Shown piece after piece: positions 1 to 6,200 of a stretch of 7,165 nucleotides of DNA. The position numbers and the translations under genes were made by a program. The notes below the pieces were generated by a model. The model did no database searches. It saw only the letters and a list, made by a program, of their open reading frames with translations, and was not told the origin of the DNA. This stretch comes from Nitrospirota bacterium (GTDB lineage Bacteria; Nitrospirota; Thermodesulfovibrionia; Thermodesulfovibrionales; UBA6898): contig JAJYLU010000084.1 of assembly GCA_021787505.1 (NCBI GenBank), positions 1 through 7,165 of the forward strand, in the 5' to 3' direction. Numbering within the stretch: position 1 is the stretch's first letter; every line of letters starts with the position of its first letter.

Positions 1-54
1 CCGAATGACGATTTGGGAGGTGAAATAGATGCATCGATTTCTCATCGTAATTGA
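1..54 (+). CDS. C-terminal tail of a probable HicA-like toxin (partial)
   Basis: The first reading frame is open from the window edge to a TGA at 52-54 and reads PNDDLGGEIDASISHRN. The opening PNDDLG matches the segment near the end of HicA mRNA-interferase toxins, where a P-(S/N)-D-(D/E)-L stretch is followed by about a dozen residues ending in a Q-A-G-L-like tail. The number of residues left is about right for HicA, but the last eleven do not match that usual ending. This frame overlaps the hicB start by 26 bases, which is more than is usual for a hicAB pair. It may therefore be a HicA whose end was altered by a frameshift or small deletion. Location directly upstream of a clear hicB is the main support; the visible sequence is too short for certainty. 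Confidence 0.4.
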   Translation, partial: PNDDLGGEIDASISHRN

Positions 55-241
55 AAAGGCAGAGCGCAACTATTCGGCTTATTCGCCCGATTTGCCAGGT
101 TGTATTGCTACAGGCTCAACACGGGAGGAAGCTGAGAAAAACATGCATGGAGCAATCGAAATGCATGTGAAGGGTTTGTTAGAGGATAATCTGCCTATCC
201 CCCCATCAACTTCTATTGCTGAATATATCGCAATTCCTTGA
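29..241 (+). CDS. hicB: HicB-family antitoxin, short form
   Basis: This 70-residue protein is a typical short HicB antitoxin, which binds and neutralises the HicA RNA-cleaving toxin in the cytoplasm. It shows the family pattern throughout: a first beta strand FLIVIEKAERNYSAY (residues 4-18), the signature PDLPGC (20-25) followed by ATG-STREEAEKN (27-38), then a helix with AIEMHVKGLLEDNLPIP (42-58). The partial RNase-H-like fold fills the whole protein. There is no C-terminal helix-turn-helix or ribbon-helix-helix extension, so any DNA binding would have to come from elsewhere. The ATG is preceded by GGGAGG at 15-20 with an 8-base spacer, which supports this start. The upstream frame resembles the end of HicA. 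The gene and its flank look more AT-rich than the metabolic genes to the right, in keeping with an acquired toxin-antitoxin cassette. Confidence 0.9.
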   Translation: MHRFLIVIEKAERNYSAYSPDLPGCIATGSTREEAEKNMHGAIEMHVKGLLEDNLPIPPSTSIAEYIAIP

Positions 242-249
242 CCTTTTGT

Positions 250-271
250 AAAAAAAAGGGGGTGGCCCCTT
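250..271 (-). terminator. Rho-independent terminator shape pointing left
   Basis: Read on the minus strand, a perfect 6-bp stem AAGGGG / CCCCTT (266-271 with 256-261) closes a 4-base CCAC loop. It runs straight into an uninterrupted run of T (plus-strand A run at 250-257). On the plus strand the bases after the stem are GTGTT, a poor U tract, so the structure favours stopping leftward transcription. It lies just past the hicB stop, so it may also shield hicB from antisense reading. The nearest recognised minus-strand gene ends about 460 bases away at 733. Confidence 0.6.
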
Positions 272-276
272 GTGTT

Positions 277-295
277 CCAATAATATGAATATTGG
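277..295. repeat. Small inverted repeat CCAATA/TATTGG
   Basis: CCAATA (277-282) and TATTGG (290-295) are perfect complements separated by seven bases, a few bases right of the leftward terminator. There is no T run after it on the plus strand, so on its own it is a weak terminator for hicB. It could stabilise the end of the hicB transcript or be chance in AT-rich DNA. Confidence 0.35.
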
Positions 296-448
296 GGCAA
301 TATAAAACAAGCTCGTCTCATTTGCGACAAACCTGGTGTTGATATCCTTGATACCGACCAAGCCATCCCCGATAAGACCTGCGGAATAAAGACTTTTTTT
401 GTCGTCTAAAGTACTGCTTACAAGGAGACGGGAAATCAGAGTTTTAAG

Positions 449-478
449 TTGACAGTCTGCCGGGAAAAGGAGTATGGT
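449..478 (+). promoter_or_regulatory. Candidate sigma-70 promoter, TTGACA-18-TATGGT
   Basis: A perfect -35 box TTGACA (449-454) is followed after 18 bases by TATGGT (473-478), which matches four of six bases of the consensus -10 and keeps the first T, the A and the last T. A transcript would start near 485, at the left end of the inverted-repeat cluster. No coding sequence with a recognisable product follows on this strand, so if used it would drive a noncoding RNA that runs towards the end of the convergent carboxypeptidase gene. Confidence 0.35.
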
Positions 479-635
479 GAAGACGAGAGAAGCTCACCAG
501 TGGTGGCCTTTCTCTTTCCGGACCCGGCAGAAAGTTTTAGGAAGCAGAGACGCTACTGTCTCAGATGCACGAAGCAAAGTACTAAAACGCCGGGCAGGGG
601 AGAACAGTCACCACTTTTTTGTGGATAAATTGCCC
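457..635 (+). ncRNA. Candidate structured RNA or palindromic element with competing stems
   Basis: Several perfect inverted repeats crowd this stretch: CTGCCGGG (457-464) with CCCGGCAG (523-530); TGGTGA (475-480) with TCACCA (494-499); GTTTTAG (534-540) with CTAAAAC (582-588), which is extended outward by CCCGGC (523-528) with GCCGGG (589-594) across a five-base bulge; GAGAC (547-551) with GTCTC (558-562); CCAC (611-614) with GTGG (621-624) inside GGGCA (592-596) with TGCCC (631-635). The bases at 523-530 can pair either left or right, and 592-594 can also pair two ways, so alternative folds exclude each other, as in attenuators and riboswitches. I compared it by eye with cobalamin, SAM, TPP, c-di-GMP and SRP RNA motifs and found no match. 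Strand is assigned from the promoter at 449-478. No gene sits downstream for it to control, so a trans-acting RNA or a decayed mobile element are the alternatives. Confidence 0.3.
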
Positions 636-732
636 TTGCCGCTGCATTACCGTACCCTGTTGAGTGGTCTTCGGATAGTTCCCCTTGGAAAATTTAGGAG
701 CTGCCCCGGCCAATACTGCGTGAAAGGCGGCG

Positions 733-1719
733 TCAAATCATCCGTCTGTGGGTGTGCCTCGATCTCTTCTTTTTCTTCTTGCTCTTTTTTGTATAGGAGG
801 CTTTGGTGACCATTGCGGGATCGTAACCTGACTTTGTAAGATACACCTCGGGTTCCTCCTGGTGGTTCATCACCTTCGAACCAAAGGCCATCAGATTCTC
901 CGACTCTCTCCATAACATGCCCCTGCTCGGCGCGCCGAGTACGGCGACGATAATAGTCTCGTTTTCCCTAGAACCGACACAGACAAGACAGTGTCTGGCC
1001 TGCCTGGTATATCCTGTCTTTCCTCCCACGATATCTTCGTCATGCCATAAGAGCTTGTTCGTATTGGTGATCAGGACCGTCCTTCCGGATTGGGTCGACA
1101 CCTCCGTCACCCGCTTATTGAGTATCTCCCTCAGCACCGGTGACTGGATCGCCACCCTCATGATCTTCGCGAGATCGTAGGCAGTGATATGCTGGCCTTC
1201 GCCGGGAAGGCCGTTAGCATTGATGAACCTTGTATTCTCCGCCCCGAGCTCAACCGCCTTATTGTTCATCAGATTCACAAACTCCTCTTCGGTGCCCGCC
1301 ACTGCCTCCGCAAGCGCGACCGCCGCATCATTCGCCGATTTAATGAGGGCGGCTTGAAGGAGTGTCTCTATGGTCACCCGGTCTCCTTCTTTCAGTCCGA
1401 CCTTGGTGGGGGGAGTTTTTGCCGCCCTTTTGCTTACGGTGACCACGTCGCTGAGCCTTGCACGATCGAGTACCACGAGGGCCGTCATCAATTTAGTGGT
1501 ACTTGCGGGCATGAGGAAATTGTCAGGGTTCTTTGCATAAAGCACCCTCCCTGTCGCCGCATCCATGGCAACGGCCGCCCTCGATGTTATTTCTTGCGCG
1601 GAAACCACAGTGACGAACGACGCGCACCACATGATTAGAAAAAGTAAAAAAAATGCAGGTATATTGATATCGCCGACAGACAGGTCGTTTGTATTTATCC
1701 GGAGTTCGTGAAATTTCAT
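733..1719 (-). CDS. D-alanyl-D-alanine carboxypeptidase (peptidase S11, penicillin-binding protein)
   Basis: This 328-residue serine peptidase removes the terminal D-Ala from peptidoglycan pentapeptides outside the cytoplasmic membrane, limiting cross-linking. All three active-site motifs of the S11 family are in order and well spaced: STTK (Ser73 nucleophile, Lys76), SAN (128-130) and KTG (234-236, in GGKTGYT). Residues 20-41 form a hydrophobic segment ending in VSA before QE, a probable signal peptide with cleavage after Ala41, although its N-terminal part is unusually long and carries acidic residues. The catalytic domain ends near residue 290. There is no room for the beta-rich PBP5 C-terminal domain or a clear amphipathic anchor helix. 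Instead residues 306-326 form a strongly basic tail with five consecutive lysines, which might bind acidic wall polymers or membrane. The ATG has an AGGAG-type ribosome site (minus strand) ending about 4 bases upstream. The gene lies 185 bases downstream of the GAPDH stop and probably has its own promoter. It is closest in layout to DacF/DacB-type proteins, but the paralogue is not decided. Confidence 0.93.
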   Translation of the reverse strand: MKFHELRINTNDLSVGDINIPAFFLLFLIMWCASFVTVVSAQEITSRAAVAMDAATGRVLYAKNPDNFLMPASTTKLMTALVVLDRARLSDVVTVSKRAAKTPPTKVGLKEGDRVTIETLLQAALIKSANDAAVALAEAVAGTEEEFVNLMNNKAVELGAENTRFINANGLPGEGQHITAYDLAKIMRVAIQSPVLREILNKRVTEVSTQSGRTVLITNTNKLLWHDEDIVGGKTGYTRQARHCLVCVGSRENETIIVAVLGAPSRGMLWRESENLMAFGSKVMNHQEEPEVYLTKSGYDPAMVTKASYTKKSKKKKKRSRHTHRRMI

Positions 1720-1749
1720 AATTCTCCTCGGAGGTGTTTTATAAACTTA

Positions 1750-1811
1750 CTTATAGTTTAGCTGAGATTACGATAAATTCCGTAATCTGTATCACATATG
1801 TATATATTATA
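1750..1811 (-). promoter_or_regulatory. Probable promoter region of the carboxypeptidase gene
   Basis: Two minus-strand -10-like boxes stand in an AT-rich stretch upstream of the carboxypeptidase ATG: a perfect TATAAT (1806-1811) and TATAAG (1750-1755). Neither has a convincing TTGACA at the right distance. The TATAAT would place its -35 inside the neighbouring palindromic repeat, where the fit is poor; the TATAAG would have ATTTAT 17 bases upstream. Which one is used cannot be settled by reading. Confidence 0.3.
1765..1788. promoter_or_regulatory. Perfect 8-bp palindrome, candidate operator
   Basis: AGATTACG (1765-1772) and CGTAATCT (1781-1788) are perfect complements around an 8-base AT-rich centre. 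The 24-base dyad fits the size of a site for a dimeric helix-turn-helix regulator. It lies 46-69 bases upstream of the carboxypeptidase start, between the two candidate -10 boxes. It would therefore cover the -35 of one and the early transcribed region of the other. A hairpin in the mRNA leader is the alternative, but there is no T run to make it a terminator. Confidence 0.4.
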
Positions 1812-1815
1812 GTTA

Positions 1816-1880
1816 GTAGGGGCAGGCCCCTGTGCCTGCCCTGGTTCAAACAACGGGCAACCACATGGTATTTCCCCTAC
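1816..1880. repeat. Two-hairpin palindromic repeat (REP/MITE-like)
   Basis: This 65-base unit is bounded by perfect 7-bp terminal inverted repeats, GTAGGGG (1816-1822) and CCCCTAC (1874-1880). Inside, GGGCAGG (1820-1826) pairs with CCTGCCC (1835-1841) as a first hairpin. GGGCAACCACA followed by GGTATTTCCC (1855-1877) makes a weaker second hairpin that looks decayed. The overall form, GTAGGGGCAGG...CCTGCCC...GGGCAACCAC...CCCCTAC, is like dispersed intergenic palindromes I know from many bacterial genomes, which are spread by transposases in trans or act as extragenic palindromes. It sits in the 3' untranslated end of the GAPDH transcript, where it could protect the mRNA end or weaken read-through into the carboxypeptidase gene. 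No target-site duplication is evident. Confidence 0.65.
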
Positions 1881-1904
1881 ACGGCGATTTTGAATGTCAC
1901 ACTC

Positions 1905-3170
1905 CTACTGATAAACCGCAGAAGCCACCTTCACTGTCAAATCCCCAAGCATGTTGCAGTAGCTCCCGAGTTCGTTGTCGTACCAGCCATAGGTTACCGC
2001 CTGGGTAATAGGGATATTAAGGCCGGACTCGAACCCTTCGGGGATTTTCTCATACCGCTTGCTCAAATCCAGTGTGACTACGGCCGTCCGCGTATGCGTC
2101 TCGTTTCCTTCGATGATGGCGGCGGGACCGAAGTATCCTATTATATCGGCGGAAACATTCTGTTCTTCCGTATATTTCAGATACCCTCTTTTTTCCCTCA
2201 GGGCAGCATCGCGATAAATGCCGTTGATAAGATTTCGATTGATAAGAGGATTGTCTTCTTCATCGTGAAAGGCGATTACCAGGATTATGAGGGACCCGGT
2301 CGAGATCGGGATCCGCACCGATTCCGCAATGAACCCTATGCTGTTCATCTCGGGGATGACCTGCCCGAGGGTCTTTGCGGCGCCGGTGCTGGTAAGGATT
2401 ATGTTGTTCATGACGCTTCTGCTCTTCCGTAAATCCGCAGCTCCGGCCTTGGGCAGTCTGTCGAGTACCTCCTGCGTCCCTGTGGAGGCATGGACCGTGG
2501 CCATCGAAACACTAAGGATCTTCTTGGGACCGAAGTAATCGAGGAGCGGCTTGATCATATAGGCCAGACATGTAGTTGTGCAGGACGCCGCCGAGACGAT
2601 CTGGTGTTTGGCATGGTCATATACCTCATCGTTGATACCCATGATGATAGTTCTTGCATCGTCAGGGAGGGTGCGGCCCTTTTCCCTGACCTTGAAGGGC
2701 GCCGAAACAATGACCTTTTCAACTCCCGCCTCGATATGGCCGCGAACGGAACCTTCCTTTGCGTCCGGCTGGACGGTCGGGTCGACATAATTACCGGTGG
2801 CCTCCACAACCAGCTTCACCCCGTGAGCGTTCCAGAGAATGTCCCTGGGGTTGCGGCTCTCCCTCAGTATCGTTACAGGGATGCCGTCGATAAGCATGGT
2901 GCCTTTGTCTTCATCGAGGTTTTCGATCACCCTTTTTGATCTGTACCCGTAGAGGTATTTATGCAACGTCCCATAGGTGGAATCTTTCTCGATGTAAAGC
3001 GCGATATCTCCCAGGCTGGTCCCCGCCTTTCTGCCGATATTCACGACGACCTCTGAAAAATGTTTTCTTCCTATTTGGTGCCAGAGAGATAATTTCCCGA
3101 TCCTGCCCAGACCGTTTATGCCGAGTACGGGTTTCTTTTCCGAGATAACTTTCATCCCTTGTCCGGCCAT
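1905..3170 (-). CDS. gap: Glyceraldehyde-3-phosphate dehydrogenase family, long divergent form
   Basis: The family oxidises glyceraldehyde 3-phosphate with phosphate and NAD(P) to 1,3-bisphosphoglycerate, or runs in reverse, in the cytoplasm. Visible landmarks are the Rossmann motif GINGLGRIG (17-25), VVEATG (121-126), the active site SAASCTTTC (193-201, nucleophile Cys197), TVHAST (225-230, His227), STGAAK (261-266), VRIPIS (285-290, Arg286) and WYDNE (396-400). At 421 residues it is about 85 longer than usual, with extra sequence near 130-145, 158-175 and 310-330. Two normally conserved positions differ: the Asn after CTT is Thr200, and the acidic residue ending the second Rossmann strand is replaced by Ile45 in VVNIGRKAG, which suggests NADP use or relaxed cofactor choice. 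The start is supported by AAGGAGG ten bases upstream. It follows the PPDK-like gene by 36 bases and is probably co-transcribed. A dehydrogenase for another phosphorylated aldehyde is possible. Confidence 0.88.
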   Translation of the reverse strand: MAGQGMKVISEKKPVLGINGLGRIGKLSLWHQIGRKHFSEVVVNIGRKAGTSLGDIALYIEKDSTYGTLHKYLYGYRSKRVIENLDEDKGTMLIDGIPVTILRESRNPRDILWNAHGVKLVVEATGNYVDPTVQPDAKEGSVRGHIEAGVEKVIVSAPFKVREKGRTLPDDARTIIMGINDEVYDHAKHQIVSAASCTTTCLAYMIKPLLDYFGPKKILSVSMATVHASTGTQEVLDRLPKAGAADLRKSRSVMNNIILTSTGAAKTLGQVIPEMNSIGFIAESVRIPISTGSLIILVIAFHDEEDNPLINRNLINGIYRDAALREKRGYLKYTEEQNVSADIIGYFGPAAIIEGNETHTRTAVVTLDLSKRYEKIPEGFESGLNIPITQAVTYGWYDNELGSYCNMLGDLTVKVASAVYQ

Positions 3171-3180
3171 CTCAGTATGT

Positions 3181-3187
3181 CCTCCTT
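3181..3187 (-). promoter_or_regulatory. Strong ribosome binding site of the GAPDH gene
   Basis: The minus strand reads AAGGAGG here, a full anti-16S match, in the 36-base gap after the PPDK-like stop. It is 10 bases from the ATG at 3170 and 25 from the next in-frame ATG at 3155, so it decides for the first. No promoter is visible in the gap, which supports translation from a shared transcript. Confidence 0.7.
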
Positions 3188-3206
3188 AGAAGTGATTTTT
3201 TCCTTC

Positions 3207-6200
3207 CTATTCCGTCAGAAACTTCATTTCCTCCACCGGATGACTGCCAAGGTAGACCGAGCCGTTTCTGCCGTCGATGCTCAGGAAATCACCGGCATTG
3301 ATCACCCTGTTGTTCAGCCGGAACTTCTTGGCGTCTTCCAGCACGACCAGCTTATTGCAGCCCACGACACACGTCTTTCCAAGCTTCTTGGCGATAATGG
3401 CGGCGTGCGAGGTCGCCCCGCCGCGTGCAGTGAGCAACCCGTCTGCCGCCGAAATATGCCCGATGTCGTCCGGGACCGTATCAGACCTGACTAAAATCAG
3501 CGGCACGGCCGGATTTCCCCGCCTGAACTCCTCTATGTCATCGAAATCGAAGACGACCCTTCCGCTGAGTGCGCAGCCGCCGACCCCGATCCCGCTCGAA
3601 AGATAACTTGAGGCCAGTTCAGGGGAAGGGGCAAAAGCCGAAAGGCAGTCTTTCTTTGCTATGGCCATGTCGCGGGCCTGCAGGATGTAGAGGTCCTCCT
3701 TTTTCTCGCCCTCAAAGGTAAACTCTATCTCCTGCGCTCCCCACTTCTCCGTATAGATAAGGTTCTTGACGATCTTCAGAAGAGAACTGTATATCTCCGG
3801 GAAGCGGTCCTCGAGCGAGGCGTCGGACGTCCGTTCCTCTAAACGTCGCTGCTCGTTGGATATGCATAGGGTCTTGACCAGCCCCGATACCACGTCCTCC
3901 CCCTGGGCCTCTGTCGTGTAGTCGCCCCATAACATTGCCCTGTCGCCCGAACCCCGCGGATTGCGGGTAAAGAGGACCCCGGTACCTGAAGCGGAATCGA
4001 GATTCCCGTACACCATGGCCTGGACGATCACCGCCGTGCCCCAGTCCTCGGATATCCCGAGGACACTGCGGTAGGTCTGTGCCTTCGGGGAGTTCCAGGA
4101 CCTGAAGACAAGGGAGACTGCTGTCTCGAGCTGCGTCTTCGGGTCGTCGCTTATTGCCACCCCGTGGTCCCTGATCGCGTCCCGGTAAGCGAGGGCGACT
4201 TCTTTCATCTGTTCCGGCGTAAACTGGACCTTGACGCCCACGTCATATTTCCCCTTGAAGGAATCGATGACGTCGTCGAAGACGTCCCTATCGATGCCGA
4301 AAAACATTCCCCAACACTGCAGAAAACGCCGGTAGCAGTCCCATGCGAACCACGGTCTGGAGTTCCGGCTTATAAGCCCCTCGACCGCGGCCTGATTCAG
4401 CCCCACATTCAGGAAAGAATTCATCATCCCGGGCATGGAAACGGCAGCGCCGCTTCTGACGGACACAAGGAGGGGATTATCGGGCCCCCCGAATCTTTTT
4501 CCCGTCAGTCTTTCGAGTGCCCTCATCCGGCCTTCTATTTCTTCGTTCAGATGGTCCCGCACGGGCCCAAACTGAGAAATCGCCGGCATGCAGCGATAGG
4601 CCTCGGTCGTGATAATGAAACCGGGCGGGACGGGCACGCCCAGTGGTGCAAGTTGCACGAGGTTGTACCCTTTGTTCCCCAAATGGATACGGTCATTGGC
4701 GGCCTTGTTGGGGGAATGGATCACGGACAGGGACTTCCCGGGGTCGTAACTGAGCAGGAGATCCAGATTCCCGGCATCCAGGCCCTCCGCCTGTTCGAAG
4801 AGGGTCTTGAGGACCCTGCCGATAAAATTATCGAACTGCTGAAGCCCGAAGGACCCCGATACTACATCCCTGAGAAACCGCTCGGTTACGGTATTGACAG
4901 ACTCGAACTCGTTGCGGCCGTTGCCGGTGTCAAGGTATCTGGGCAGTATCTTGTCCTTACCCATCCCGAGGATGATGGTCTTCAGGTTGTTCTTGTGGAT
5001 GTCGCTGTAATAGGTGCTCATTATATCCTGCACCCCCTCCGAGAACCCCCTGAAGATGTCTATGTATTGCGAGAAGGAAAACCTCATCTCCTGCAATGCG
5101 CATGTGAGGAGTTCCAGCATATTTTCGAGCCTGTTCGAAGATATTCCATCCAGCTGCAGGGCACTGATAAATAAATGCACCCACCTGCTGATCCCGAAGA
5201 GGGTGGCCCGGGTAATGAACCGGTGGTTGAAGGTATTCATCAGTTCCTCAAAGAGGATGTTCGCAAGATTTTCGAGGCGGTACGTGAGCGACAGGGCATT
5301 GAATTTTTTCTCGCTGTAACTTCCGTACATCGAGGGTATCCCGGCTGCGATATGTCTTTTGCGCCAGATGTCTTCGACCGCTTCATACTGCTCCGGCGAA
5401 AGGATAATTTGTTTCAGGACCTGCAGATAATTCAGGATCTCATCGAGACGCCGGTAGGGGTCTCCTTCCTCCAAAACAGCGATGAGGGCGTCGGCATCGG
5501 GAAGCCCCATCGCCCTTGTGCGTCTCAATTCGCCGACGATATTCAGGGGGCTTAACCGGTACTTCTGGTGAAGAAGCCGGTATAACTTGACAGCCAGGTA
5601 TGCCCGTTCCTTTTCGCTTTCGGGGACCCCCTTTGCCGCCTGGACCAATGCATGGACATCCTTCTCTTCCAGGCCGAGGAGATCGGTTACGCGATGCATT
5701 CCCCGCTCTCTGAAGAGGGATAGAAAGACCGTACTGATATCATCGACAAAAGGGCCCGACGTCCGGACCCGGTGAAAGACTTCTTCGGGCAGGAAGCGTT
5801 CCAGTGCCCCCTTGTCCCTGGTCAGAAAGAACGTGAGTATTTCCTCGATGAGGTCAACGATAAGGGAACTGCTTTCGACGTGGCAGTATTTGCGCAGGAA
5901 ATGGACAAGAGGGTCGGCTGTTTTTGCCGCGTTGTCGAGCGCGGTAGAGACGTCCCGCAACTCCCCTTCGGCATTGATCTCATTAAAATAAGTGGGGAAC
6001 ACCTGGGCCAACTGCTTGATGAACCAGTAAACAGGCCCGATATCGCTGTTCAGGAGCGCCGTGATATCCTTTTGAAACAGGTCGGTGTCGTTGATATGGA
6101 CGCCTCCGAGCCTGAGATTGATTATCAGGGCGGATATAAGCGACTTCGACCACTTCGGGTTCTTTCCGATCAACTCCAGCCATACACGGATATTTTTCAG

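Larger units (their letters stand above)
242..732. other. 491-base stretch with no convincing gene
   Basis: No reading frame here on either strand has both a plausible ribosome site and a recognisable protein family. The stretch does hold structure, listed separately: a leftward terminator (250-271), a small hairpin (277-295), a sigma-70-like promoter (449-478) and a cluster of inverted repeats (457-635). A start-less open frame at 284-409 (+), giving 41 codons up to a TAA, has protein-like composition and may be a gene remnant. The part nearest the carboxypeptidase stop (about 640-732) shows no strong terminator on the minus strand. Confidence 0.6.

Noticed and set aside
79..366. 95-codon minus-strand frame across hicB and the leftward terminator
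   Set aside because: It is antisense to a clear hicB and reads through a terminator hairpin; no family recognised.
455..535. Cobalamin riboswitch look-alike (GGGAA followed by GGTGAA)
   Set aside because: The spacing is wrong, the GCCACTG core and B12 box are missing, and no vitamin B12 or transport gene follows.
520..570. SRP RNA-like fragment (GGAAGCAG on plus, GTCCGGAAAG on minus)
   Set aside because: The two conserved parts of the SRP tetraloop region are on opposite strands and not adjacent; no SRP-type hairpin results.
408..583. Direct repeat AAAGTACT at 408-415 and 576-583
   Set aside because: Eight bases, only two copies and no element boundaries that match; chance is adequate.
474..809. 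111-codon plus-strand frame starting within the inverted-repeat cluster
   Set aside because: It runs through several perfect hairpins and then into the antisense of the carboxypeptidase end; its C-terminal half is Ser/Cys-rich shadow sequence. A protein is less likely than structured DNA or RNA.
1189..1638. 149-codon plus-strand open frame over the carboxypeptidase gene
   Set aside because: Antisense to the SxxK, SxN and related conserved parts of a clear S11 peptidase; no family match.
1905..2432. Plus-strand open frames over the end of the GAPDH gene (starting at 1734 and 2287)
   Set aside because: Shadow frames opposite conserved GAPDH sequence; no recognisable domain and no supporting ribosome site.
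4164..5174. 336-codon open frame on the plus strand inside the PPDK-like gene
   Set aside because: It lies fully antisense to a region with clear PPDK motifs, has no family resemblance and no ribosome site; it follows from the codon composition of the real gene.
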